Assembly: GCA_041485845.1 (NCBI GenBank)
Contig: JBGPKH010000299.1
Location: 1 to 10,372, forward strand
From: OMOG01 sp041485845
GTDB taxonomy: Bacteria; Acidobacteriota; Terriglobia; Bryobacterales; Bryobacteraceae
Length of the DNA stretch: 10,372 nt
Direction of reading: 5' to 3'
Shown: in pieces, positions 1-6,821 of the stretch
Layout: each line of letters begins with the position of its first letter
Position numbering within the stretch: the first letter of the stretch is position 1
Translations under genes and position numbers: made by a program
The notes under the pieces: model-generated
What the model saw: only the letters and a program-made list of their open reading frames with translations
Database searches by the model: none
What the model was told of the DNA's origin: nothing

Positions 1-563
1 AAGACGAGCTTCAAGTTCGAGTGCAGCGCGATCCTCGAAGACTTCAGGGCATCGAGGGCGGCGGCGATGGCGAGAAGCGGCGCCTTGTCGTCGGACGCCG
101 AGCGCGCGTAGATGCGCCATTCGGGATCGATCTTGCCGCTCGACGGCAGCGCCACCAGGTCGCCGTTGCGGTCGAGCGGGCGATTGCGCAGCACGGGCTG
201 CCAGGGCGGCGTGGCCCACTCCTTGGGATCGAGCGGCTGGCCGTCGTAGTGGGCGTAGAAGATGAGCGTGCGAGTCGCGCCCGGCGTGGTCAGTTCGCCG
301 AATACCACGGGCGGGGCGCCCGCGACTTCCAGCAGCCGGGTCTTGACGCCGCGCTTTTCGAGGATGGCGGAGACCGCGGCCGCGTTGCGGCGAATGCCGC
401 TTTCCTCGCGCGCGAGGTTGGGCAGGGCCAGCAGGTCCATGAACTCGGCGACGATGGCGCGCTCGTGCGATTCGCGCCAGGCGCGCGCGGCGGCGGCCGC
501 CGGATTCTGCTGGGCCGAGGCCGTCACCAATGCCAGGCCAAACGCAATAGCGAAAGTTTTCAT
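1..563 (-). CDS. M20 family metallopeptidase, secreted (N-terminal 187 residues; 3' end outside window)
   Basis: This is the start of a zinc-dependent M20-type exopeptidase or dipeptidase, predicted to hydrolyse peptides outside the cytoplasm. The first ~17 residues (MKTFAIAFGLALVTASA) are a short Sec signal peptide with a likely cut before QQ. Motifs typical of M20 enzymes follow: FYAHYDGQPL at residues 102-111, giving the metal-binding His105 and the Asp107 of the HxD signature, and ARSASDDKAPL around 153-163, giving the bridging-metal Asp. The rest of the catalytic domain and the dimerisation domain lie beyond position 1. The ATG at 563-561 shares bases with the TGA of the upstream aminotransferase gene (ATGA), so translation is probably coupled. 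This is the third gene of the chrB unit. The family is clear; the substrate cannot be told from this part. Confidence 0.88.
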   Translation of the reverse strand, partial: MKTFAIAFGLALVTASAQQNPAAAAARAWRESHERAIVAEFMDLLALPNLAREESGIRRNAAAVSAILEKRGVKTRLLEVAGAPPVVFGELTTPGATRTLIFYAHYDGQPLDPKEWATPPWQPVLRNRPLDRNGDLVALPSSGKIDPEWRIYARSASDDKAPLLAIAAALDALKSSRIALHSNLKLV

Positions 564-1657
564 CCTACCACCTTCTCAAATACGCGCTGGAATTTCTCCA
601 TCTCGCGGTCCGTTCCCATGGCCACGCGCACCCAGCGGTCCACTACGTCGAACTTCCGGCCGACGGCCACGCCCTCAGCCAACATCTTGGGGATGACTTC
701 CGCCACGTCGCGGCGGATGTCGATGAGCACGAAATTCCCCTGCGGCGGGATGTAGCGGAAGCCGCGCCGGTCGAGCCACCGGCAGACTTCGGAGCGGACG
801 CGATTGCGCCGGGTGCGCCGGGCGGCGACGAGCGTCTCGCCGGCCTCGAGAGCGGCCATCGCGGCGCGCGCACCCAGAATGCCGATCACGTTGTTGCGGA
901 ACGGCTGCATGCGCTTCACCAGATCGGCGCGCGCGCACCCGAATCCCACGCGCATGCCGGCCATGCCGTAGAGCTTCGAGAACGTCCGGGTGACGATGGC
1001 GCTCTTCCCTTCGCGGACGAACGCGAGGCCGCTCTCGACGTCGGGCGAATCGGCGAAATGGATGTACGCTTCGTCGATCAGCAGCACGGTGTCCGGCGGG
1101 AGATTCTCCACCAGCCAGCGCATCTCCTTTTTCGGTGTGACCGACGACGTGGGGTTGTTGGGATTCCCGAGGTGGACCACGCCGCCCGAGGCCTTCCTGG
1201 CTTCCGCCGCCATGCGCTCGACATCGGCCGACCACTTCGCCGTCAGCGGCACTTTGACCACGCGACGCCCGCCGGCCTCGGCGACATCGCGGGTCATCTC
1301 CCAAGTGGGCCAGGCGGTGATCAGCGGGCGGCCGGCGGAGGTGAAGGCGTCGATGGCGCAGTGCAGAATCTCGGTGGAGCCGGCGCCTGGGATCACCTCG
1401 CCGGCCGCCACGCCGGTGGAGCGCGCCAAGGCATCGTGCAGCGCCGGGAAAGCGCGATGGTTGTACCGGCCGGCTTGGGCGATGGCGCGCGCGATCGCCT
1501 GTCTGGCCTCCTCGGGCGGCCCTTCGGGATTCTCGTTGGCGTTGAGCCACACGGTGTCCGGAGGCACGTCGCCCCGCACGGCCGCGTGTTGCGCGAATGC
1601 AGTCCCGGCCAGCAACTCCATCGCCGCCAGGCGGCCGAGATCGCGCCGCGAGATCAT
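560..1657 (-). CDS. Histidinol-phosphate-aminotransferase-like PLP enzyme with Tat-type leader
   Basis: This is a fold-type I PLP aminotransferase of 365 residues, about the normal size for HisC-like enzymes. Visible motifs are WLNANENPEG near residue 37 (the N-terminal substrate motif of HisC relatives), GAGSTEIL at 91-98, NPNNPT at 165-170, DEAYIHF at 195-201, and TFSKLYGMAGMRVGF from 225, with Lys228 as the expected Schiff-base lysine. The protein starts MISRRDLGRL, followed by a modest hydrophobic stretch ending AFA, which reads as a twin-arginine signal. A folded, cofactor-loaded enzyme exported by Tat is plausible, so it may not serve histidine synthesis. No his genes are nearby. The start overlaps the chrB stop as ATGA (1657-1654) and the end overlaps the M20 start as ATGA. 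The family is secure; the substrate and true location are inferred. Confidence 0.88.
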   Translation of the reverse strand: MISRRDLGRLAAMELLAGTAFAQHAAVRGDVPPDTVWLNANENPEGPPEEARQAIARAIAQAGRYNHRAFPALHDALARSTGVAAGEVIPGAGSTEILHCAIDAFTSAGRPLITAWPTWEMTRDVAEAGGRRVVKVPLTAKWSADVERMAAEARKASGGVVHLGNPNNPTSSVTPKKEMRWLVENLPPDTVLLIDEAYIHFADSPDVESGLAFVREGKSAIVTRTFSKLYGMAGMRVGFGCARADLVKRMQPFRNNVIGILGARAAMAALEAGETLVAARRTRRNRVRSEVCRWLDRRGFRYIPPQGNFVLIDIRRDVAEVIPKMLAEGVAVGRKFDVVDRWVRVAMGTDREMEKFQRVFEKVVG

Positions 1658-2592
1658 GCGGTCTCTCCTTTTCCGTACTGCGCGTAGAGAGCCTCGAAGA
1701 TGGTCGTGCCTTCTTCGAGGCGGCGCGCATCGCCGGCGTGGCGGAGGGCGATGCCGGCGATCAGGGGCGCGATGCCCGCGGTCTCGGGACGCTGGAAGCG
1801 CGCGTCCTTCAGGTCGATGTCGTGGACCACTTCAGCGACCGCATCGAGCGCCGCATCCTGGACGCCGAGGAAGCGGACGAGGACCTCGAAGGTACACAGG
1901 TCGCCCACGTGCGTGAATTCGCCTTCGAACATGTCGAAGCGAATCTCCCGATCACGATGGGTGTACGTGGACGGATCGACGAAGACGAACTTCGCCGCGG
2001 GGTCGACGAAGCGGCGGATCAGCCAGGCCGACGCGATGCGATCCACTTTGACGCCTTTTCGCGTGACCCAGGTGCGTCCTTTGTAGCCGGCAGTGGCCGC
2101 GGCCGGCGAGCCGGACGGTGTGCGCTCTGCGTTGAGTGTGCGTTCGATTTCGTTCATGAGAACCTCCAGTTCCTGGCGGCCGGGCGCGCCGAAGAAGTCG
2201 ATGCGGACCAGCTCGTCGTGGCTGCGCTTGAGCTTACGCAGCGGGCTGCCTTCGGTTTCGCCGCGGTTGTCGCGCAACTCTTCGAGGAAGGCACGGCACT
2301 CCTGGGCGAGGGCGGTGAAGTCGGGTGCGCGGAGCTTGCGAAAAGACTCCTGGATTTCCGGGCCGGAGAGCGCGCCGGCGGGATCGCAGCGGAAGATCCA
2401 GGCTTCGCCGCCGCCCTGCTGGATCTCGCGGCGGAGCCACTCGAAATCTTCGAGAGCGTCTTCGGAGGAGGGGAGCAGGTAGGCGGAGTTTTTGATGGCG
2501 AGGGCGCCGAGTTGATTGAGGCGGCGCATGACCTTGGCGCGGAGGTAAGCGGGGGTAGGCGGGATCTGGTGGAGGAGGAGGAGCCAGCTCAT
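1654..2592 (-). CDS. chrB: ChrB-like chromate resistance / regulatory protein
   Basis: The 312-residue protein has the two-part layout of the ChrB family. An N-terminal region (about 1-150) begins WLLLLHQIPP and carries a helical RVMRRLNQLGA-type segment and an AYLLP motif, as in ChrB N-terminal domains. A C-terminal chromate-resistance domain (about 172-305) holds WVTRKGVKVDRIASAWLIRR, then FEGEFTHVGDLCTFE (His228, Cys233, Glu236) and VVHDIDLKD (His257, Asp258, Asp260), which look like a conserved metal or active-site cluster. In studied systems ChrB senses chromate and controls chrA; no chrA lies in the window. It is the first gene of a unit with an aminotransferase and an M20 peptidase, joined by ATGA overlaps. 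The promoter sits so close that the predicted leader is about 10 nt, and no Shine-Dalgarno is visible. The family is well supported; the role in this operon is open. Confidence 0.85.
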   Translation of the reverse strand: MSWLLLLHQIPPTPAYLRAKVMRRLNQLGALAIKNSAYLLPSSEDALEDFEWLRREIQQGGGEAWIFRCDPAGALSGPEIQESFRKLRAPDFTALAQECRAFLEELRDNRGETEGSPLRKLKRSHDELVRIDFFGAPGRQELEVLMNEIERTLNAERTPSGSPAAATAGYKGRTWVTRKGVKVDRIASAWLIRRFVDPAAKFVFVDPSTYTHRDREIRFDMFEGEFTHVGDLCTFEVLVRFLGVQDAALDAVAEVVHDIDLKDARFQRPETAGIAPLIAGIALRHAGDARRLEEGTTIFEALYAQYGKGETA

Positions 2593-2608
2593 ATAGCAAC
2601 TGCTATAT
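2591..2608. promoter_or_regulatory. Perfect 8+8 bp dyad (probable operator) over the chrB start codon
   Basis: ATATAGCA-AC-TGCTATAT is a perfect inverted repeat with a 2-bp centre, AT-rich inside GC-rich DNA. It covers the chrB ATG (2592-2590) and the predicted transcription start. A protein dimer bound here would block both transcription start and ribosome access. In RNA the same bases could fold into a small hairpin hiding the start codon. The binding protein is unknown; ChrB itself is one candidate. Confidence 0.6.
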
Positions 2609-2637
2609 ACAATATGTCAACAGTTCTAAATTGTCAA
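2609..2637 (-). promoter_or_regulatory. Sigma70-type promoter for the chrB unit
   Basis: Read on the minus strand, TTGACA (2637-2632) is followed after 17 bp by TATTGT (2614-2609), a perfect -35 and a 4/6 -10. The expected start of transcription is near 2602, about 10 nt before the chrB ATG, so the transcript would be almost leaderless. A second TTGACA lies exactly 17 bp downstream (2620-2615). Together they form a direct repeat of GTTGACA that could also be a binding site. Confidence 0.6.
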
Positions 2638-3257
2638 CTACGACGAGCCGAACCGCTCAACCATGAGCGGCGGCCAGTATGTAGAATCAACGGCTTACAG
2701 TTGAATACGGCTGAATCGTGAGCGGTTTGGCACCTGCGCGACGAGGGGTGCAGCCTGGGCCGGTGACGCATCGGCTGGAGGTGTGTGGAGTTATTATTCT
2801 TCGCGTTGTAAGCTCCTTTGTTTCTGTATCTTGCGGAGACAGATCGAAGACGGGAGACGCATGGGGAGGGTTATTTTTCCGTGATGCGTCTCCCGATTGG
2901 CCGGCGAAAAGGCCGCCGGGTTGTCTTGGCCCGTGTCGAGGGTCCCGGGTCGGGCAGATCTTCTACCTGACTTATCTATAGCAGAACAAAATGCCGCGGC
3001 CGGCGGCCGGACAGCGGGACCGTACGGGTAAGTGGCTTTGGAATCAGCAAAACGTGAATTGAAAAAAAGTCCCAACACGCGTGACTCGGAAAATCGGGTA
3101 GGTCAAAAAAGACGCCGTTGTCTGTAGGCCGTTGAATTGGGGGAGGTTACGGATCGAATTTTGGAAGGTGGGGAGGCGGGCCCCGCAGCGTATGGTAAGA
3201 CCGCTCCCTGTGGTCGCGGCTCGGCTGGCGCGCGAGCGCGCTTTCCGGAAAGGCCGT
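2638..3257. other. Long intergenic stretch upstream of the NACHT gene
   Basis: About 620 bases between the divergent chrB promoter and the NACHT start hold no convincing gene. Short open frames on both strands have no recognisable motifs, start sites or plausible composition. Contents seen: one strong hairpin (2851-2895), GC-rich self-complementary patches (about 2899-2921 and 2991-3008), and an A-rich run near 3058-3067. No convincing promoter for the NACHT gene was found, though it must lie here or upstream. Confidence 0.5.
2851..2895 (+). repeat. Strong hairpin with perfect 12-bp arms
   Basis: CGGGAGACGCAT (2851-2862) is perfectly complementary to ATGCGTCTCCCG (2884-2895), with a 21-nt loop. 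On the plus-strand RNA the loop can fold further: GGA at 2865-2867 pairs with TCC at 2878-2880, and up to three G-U pairs follow, leaving a TTAT tip. On the minus strand those G-U pairs become C-A mismatches, so the structure favours a plus-strand transcript. No T run follows, so it is not a standard rho-independent terminator. It could be a leader structure, a small RNA or a mobile repeat remnant. Confidence 0.5.
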
Positions 3258-3896
3258 ATGATGGACTTCGTGGATCCGGTAATCATCTCCGCGGCCGCGC
3301 GCGCCATCATCGCACTGGTGGACTGGAAGAAGGTCTTCAAAGGGTTGGCGAACGACGCGGCCGGCAAAGGCGCCAAACGTCTATTGGAGCGCTTGCAGCC
3401 GGGCGAGCGCGAAAAGGCCGCGAAGGTGGCGGTGCAACTTTTCGTCGAAGAATTTCTCCCCGAGCTGGAGGACAAAACGCCGCTCTCGAGCGCCATCCCC
3501 GGCTATCGCGAACAACTGTCGCGCCTCATCGAGTACGCGGCTCCGGACATCGCCGGCTGGCTGGAGCCGGAAACCAAAGATGTGGACTTTGGGCCGGTGG
3601 AGCGCATGTGGGGCGGGCTTGGGCTCGATCCGCTGCCCGAAGATTTCGATTGGAAGCTGGTGTCCAAGAGCTACGCGCGAAGCATTCGGAAGCACGTAAA
3701 AAGCGATCCGGCGCTGCGCGGGGGCGCTGGATACCGCGCTGCTGGAACGGCAGACGGAACTACAACAGGAATCGGCGGAGTCGCTGGCGCGCATGGCCGG
3801 TCCCGATCCCGGCTTCAACCTTGCCGGGTATCGCGAGTACCTGCGAAAAAAATGCGCGCTGCTGCAGCTTTCGGCGATGCACACCAGCACCTATGA
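3258..3896 (+). CDS. N-terminal piece of a frameshifted NACHT NTPase (helical effector-type region)
   Basis: This frame encodes the first ~155 residues of the NACHT protein, correct up to about position 3720. After that it reads out of frame (Gly/Ala/Arg/Thr-rich, unlike protein) to a TGA at 3894-3896. The start is ATG at 3258 or, better placed, ATG at 3261, seven bases after GGAAAGG at 3247-3253. The real part begins MMDFVDPVIISAAARAI. It looks all-helical, with charged amphipathic stretches (KKVFKGLANDAAGKGAKRLL, EREKAAKVAVQLFVEEF), and resembles the helical N-terminal regions that precede NACHT domains in bacteria. No enzyme motif such as a nuclease or TIR is visible. Without the extra G at 3720-3724 it would run straight into the next entry, giving one protein of about 818 residues. 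Confidence 0.7.
   Translation: MMDFVDPVIISAAARAIIALVDWKKVFKGLANDAAGKGAKRLLERLQPGEREKAAKVAVQLFVEEFLPELEDKTPLSSAIPGYREQLSRLIEYAAPDIAGWLEPETKDVDFGPVERMWGGLGLDPLPEDFDWKLVSKSYARSIRKHVKSDPALRGGAGYRAAGTADGTTTGIGGVAGAHGRSRSRLQPCRVSRVPAKKMRAAAAFGDAHQHL
3717..3729 (+). other. Frameshift site in the NACHT gene (run of five G)
   Basis: At CTGCGCGGGGGCGCTG the coding signal moves from the frame of the ATG at 3258 to the frame of the NACHT core. Reading four G instead of five gives ...DPALRGALDTALLERQ, a smooth amphipathic helix joining both halves. Downstream, the core frame is closed by TAA at 3697-3699 and has no ATG, GTG or TTG before the ATG at 3793. The 31 codons before that ATG are protein-like and have no start of their own. 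This fits a one-base insertion, by mutation or by sequencing or assembly error. A programmed shift is possible, but no supporting signal is evident. Confidence 0.8.
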
Positions 3897-5715
3897 TCGC
3901 CGCGTCAATCTGTGGAATGTCTTCGTTCCACAGTCTGCCCGCGAGTCCGCTCCGGTACGCGAACTCCCGCGCGAGCTTCTGCGCCGCCTCCGGCAGGAAG
4001 GGCACACCACCAGGGAGTACGACGATGCCGAAACCACGCGACTGCGCGAAGGCTATCAGAGCAGCCCCATCACGCCCGTGCTCGACGTGCTGACGCGTTC
4101 CCGCCTGGTGGTGGTCCTGGGCGATCCCGGCTCCGGCAAGACGTCGCTGCTAAAGTTCCTGGTGATGGGATGGGCAGCCCAGGAAGCAGGCGGCGCCGAT
4201 GGCCGGCCCTTGCCGGTTTGGATCGATCTGAAGGAATACGCACAGGAGCGCCACGGGCTGCTGCGGTATTGCGAGTCCGGATGCACGTCGTACGGGCTGG
4301 ACGCAAGGGAACTGGAGAGACGCCTGAGAGCGGGAGGCGCCGCGCTCTATCTGGACGGCCTGGATGAGATCTTCGACGCGCCGACGCGCGGGCTGGTGAT
4401 CGAGGAGATCATGGCTTTTGCCGGGCGCTATATGCAAGCGCCCATGATCGTCACCTCGCGCATTGTGGGCTATGAAGCGGAGCGGCTTGGTAACGCGGGC
4501 TTCACGCATGCCACGCTGGAAGATTTCGACGACCGGCAGGTGTTGGAGTTTCTTCGCAAATGGCACGATGCGGCTGAAGATACGGCAAAAGAGAGCGCGC
4601 GGCTCGGAAGCCAACTGGAACGCGCGCTCCATGAATCTCGCGCGGTCCGCGACCTGGCCGGCAATCCGCTGCTGCTCACCATGATGGCGATCCTCAATCG
4701 CAACCAGGATCTTCCGCGCGATCGCGTGGAGCTTTACGCCCAGGCCAGCCGGGTCCTGCTGCATGAGTGGGACGCCAGCCGCTCCCTTCCGGTGGATACC
4801 TTCGCGCGGCAGGAAAAAGAAGAGCTGTTGCGTGAACTGGCGGGCGTTATGCAGCAGGGCGAAAGCGGCCTGGCCGGGAACCTGGTGGAGCGCACCCGGC
4901 TGGTCGAGCTCTTCCGGACGTTTCTGAGGAACCTGGGTGTGCCGGACCCTCACGGCAAGGCCCTCTCGCTGGTACAGCAGTTGATCGAGCGTAATTTCAT
5001 TCTTTGTTTCGCCGGGGCGGACCGCTTCTCGTTTGTTCACCGCACCTTTCTGGAATACTTCTGCGCCGCCTGGTTCGTGGAGTTGTTTCAGAAGAAGCAG
5101 ACCTTGACCCTGGAGCAGTTGAAAGACGAGGTGTACGGACTGCATTGGAAGGACGAAAGCTGGCATGAGGTGCTGCGCCTGATCGCCGGTATGGTCGGAG
5201 AGAAGCAGGCCGAGGAGTTGATCCTTTTCCTGATGAAGCAGGATGGACGCCACGACAAGTTGGCCAATTTGATGCTGGCTGCCGGGTGTTTGAGCGAAGT
5301 CCGCAACCGGCGGGCGATACGGGCGACGGATGAGGCGCTGCGGCGGAGATTCGTCGAGCAAGCGATCCGGTATGACCCTCCTTACTACTATGAAGGGTAC
5401 GAGGAGCTCTCCGAGGCCGGTTCCACACGCGAGAAGGCTGCCGGACTGATTGCCTTCGTGTGGCGGTCGGAAACCACGCGTGTTTGGATGAGATCGGCGG
5501 CTGAGGATGACGTGGACTGGATCGTGCGGAGGGCGGCGGTCCAGGAGTTGGCGCGGGGCTGGAAGGACGATCCCGAGACCCTGCCGATGCTCAAGGAACG
5601 CGCCCGCTCGGATGCCGACAACGATGTGCGGAGGGCGGCGGTCCAGGAGTTGGCGCGGGGCTGGAAGGACGATCCCGAGGTGATCGCGACGCTCCGATCA
5701 CGCGAGCGAGCTTGA
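3793..5715 (+). CDS. NACHT (NLR-like STAND) NTPase with HEAT-like C-terminal repeats
   Basis: This 640-residue frame carries the core of a bacterial NACHT protein; members of this group act in anti-phage defence. A pre-NACHT segment (YLRKKCALLQL, then LWNVFVPQ at 40-47) leads to the Walker A motif GDPGSGKTS (110-118, Lys116). Walker B is ALYLDGLDEI (184-193, with Asp188, Asp191 and Glu192), then the MIVTSR sensor strand (218-223), GNPLLLTMMAIL (290-301) and FVHRTFLEYFCA (414-425), a bacterial NACHT signature. Residues ~440-570 are helical. Residues 578-640 are two HEAT-like units sharing VRRAAVQELARGWKDDPE, encoded by a perfect 54-bp repeat. The ATG at 3793 is internal to the ancestral gene; the true start is at 3258/3261, with a frameshift near 3720. 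If only this piece is made, it keeps the NTPase and repeats but lacks the N-terminal region, so the product may be inactive. Confidence 0.85.
   Translation: MAGPDPGFNLAGYREYLRKKCALLQLSAMHTSTYDRRVNLWNVFVPQSARESAPVRELPRELLRRLRQEGHTTREYDDAETTRLREGYQSSPITPVLDVLTRSRLVVVLGDPGSGKTSLLKFLVMGWAAQEAGGADGRPLPVWIDLKEYAQERHGLLRYCESGCTSYGLDARELERRLRAGGAALYLDGLDEIFDAPTRGLVIEEIMAFAGRYMQAPMIVTSRIVGYEAERLGNAGFTHATLEDFDDRQVLEFLRKWHDAAEDTAKESARLGSQLERALHESRAVRDLAGNPLLLTMMAILNRNQDLPRDRVELYAQASRVLLHEWDASRSLPVDTFARQEKEELLRELAGVMQQGESGLAGNLVERTRLVELFRTFLRNLGVPDPHGKALSLVQQLIERNFILCFAGADRFSFVHRTFLEYFCAAWFVELFQKKQTLTLEQLKDEVYGLHWKDESWHEVLRLIAGMVGEKQAEELILFLMKQDGRHDKLANLMLAAGCLSEVRNRRAIRATDEALRRRFVEQAIRYDPPYYYEGYEELSEAGSTREKAAGLIAFVWRSETTRVWMRSAAEDDVDWIVRRAAVQELARGWKDDPETLPMLKERARSDADNDVRRAAVQELARGWKDDPEVIATLRSRERA
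5524..5679 (+). repeat. Two perfect 54-bp copies, 102-bp period, in the NACHT C-terminus
   Basis: Bases 5524-5577 and 5626-5679 are identical over all 54 positions, including third codon positions. They start GTGCGGAGGGCGGCGGTCCA and end at the GAG of DDPE. The period of 102 bp equals 34 codons, one HEAT-like unit. The 48 bases between copies encode a unit-specific linker (TLPMLKERARSDADND). Identity at silent sites points to recent duplication or gene conversion. Confidence 0.95.
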
Positions 5716-5721
5716 AGCTCG
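5707..5721. repeat. Short dyad across the NACHT stop codon
   Basis: CGAGCTT-G-AAGCTCG is a perfect 7+7 inverted repeat around one central base and contains the TGA at 5713-5715. It lacks a T run, so it is a weak terminator candidate at best. The 179 bases from 5716 to 5894 hold no gene; TATACT at 5851-5856 could be a -10 box for the next gene, but no good -35 is seen. Confidence 0.3.
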
Positions 5722-5894
5722 GTTACTCGTGCCGTAGGCGGCGGCGCTCGGGAGAAATGACCCGTTATGTCGTGCAGACAGTAGTGGAAGCCGTGGGCGA
5801 AGGTTTCGAGCGTAATTTGGTCTCGGCAGGGACCGGGGAGTGCGGCGGGGTGTATACTGACCAGAAACAGGGGGTCCAAGAATGACAATTCGGG

Positions 5895-6821
5895 GTGAGT
5901 GTGAAATCGCGGGAATTCTGTCAACGCCTCGCAGCCGGCTTATGGGTGTGCGCATCGCTGTCATTTTTTGCTTCCTCTTCGGCTGTCTTTTTGCGGTCCG
6001 AACCCGGTTCCGGCATTGTGGTGGACCTGGAACGGCAAGTCTGGTTCACCGATTCCGGGGTCGGGGTTTGGAGATTGAACGGGCGCGGCGAAATGACGCT
6101 GCAATTCAAGCACCCGGCGCACTGGCTCGGTTTCGATTCGGACGGCCGCTATGCAAGATCCAAGCCGGAGTTCTACCAGCGCATCACTCCCAAAGGCGTG
6201 AACCCTGCGATGCTCGCTTCCACCAGCGGGCCGATCGCGATTGGTCCGGAAGGCGACGTGTACTACGCGTCCTCCAATGAGAACGGGCCTCTGCAGATCC
6301 TCCGGCTGAGCCCGGCCGGGGAGCGTTACGTGGTCGCGAAAGTTCCCGACAACCCCAAGGCCAAGAAACTGCGCAAGGTCAACGGAATTGCGGTCGGGCC
6401 AGACCGCGCCATCTACATCGTGGGGAACCACACCATCCGGAAGGTGACCAAGGAAGGCGCGGTCTCGACCGTGGCGGGGCCTCTGACCAGCCTGCCCGAT
6501 TGCATCGCTGTTCCGGGTTTCAAGAAGGGCTGGGAGCCCTACATGCGGAGCCTGACGCTGGACGCCGGCGGCGTGATCTACGCCGCGGCAACGGGGTGCA
6601 GTTTGGTTCTCCGCGTGGGGACGGATGGGAACGTGACCACGGCGATGCAGGCGGAGGGCGGGTGGTCGCCGACGGGAGTCGCCATGTTCGACCGCGACTT
6701 ATACGTCCTCGAGTATCAGAACGCCGGCTCACCCAACCGGCGGCAGTGGGCGCCGCGCGTTCGGAAGCTATCCGCCGACGGAAAAGTGGCGGTACTGGGG
6801 ACGGTAGCGCGCACTCCGTAG
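5895..6821 (+). CDS. Secreted NHL-type beta-propeller protein
   Basis: The 308-residue protein has at least five repeats of the NHL/SMP-30-like propeller type: GIVVDLERQVWFTD (40-53), GPIAIGPEGDVYYA (112-125), NGIAVGPDRAIYIV (163-176), RSLTLDAGGVIYAA (218-231) and PTGVAMFDRDLYVLE (259-273). Each is followed by a strand ending in V/LxRLs or IRKVTkeG. No catalytic residues can be named; such domains bind ligands or act as lactonase-like folds. Residues 1-30 look like a Sec signal ending ASSSA. The start is uncertain: GTG 5895 and GTG 5901 lack a clear Shine-Dalgarno. A better start (ATG 5882 after GGGGG) is in another frame, where codons 20-40 also spell a signal-like segment, MGVRIAVIFCFLFGCLFA. 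It stands alone on the plus strand, and the next gene converges on it. Confidence 0.75.
   Translation: MSVKSREFCQRLAAGLWVCASLSFFASSSAVFLRSEPGSGIVVDLERQVWFTDSGVGVWRLNGRGEMTLQFKHPAHWLGFDSDGRYARSKPEFYQRITPKGVNPAMLASTSGPIAIGPEGDVYYASSNENGPLQILRLSPAGERYVVAKVPDNPKAKKLRKVNGIAVGPDRAIYIVGNHTIRKVTKEGAVSTVAGPLTSLPDCIAVPGFKKGWEPYMRSLTLDAGGVIYAAATGCSLVLRVGTDGNVTTAMQAEGGWSPTGVAMFDRDLYVLEYQNAGSPNRRQWAPRVRKLSADGKVAVLGTVARTP

Noticed and set aside
1597..2721. A 374-codon plus-strand frame opposite chrB
   Set aside because: Its sequence is Glu/Ala/Gly-rich noise mirroring chrB codons, with no motif or ribosome site.
2718..3078. Short open frames on both strands in the gap before the NACHT gene
   Set aside because: They overlap each other, lack protein-like composition and have no recognisable features.
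4150..5361. A long open frame (403 codons) on the minus strand across the NACHT gene
   Set aside because: It is a shadow of the plus-strand NACHT gene. Its translation has no motif, while the plus strand has Walker A, Walker B and NACHT signatures.
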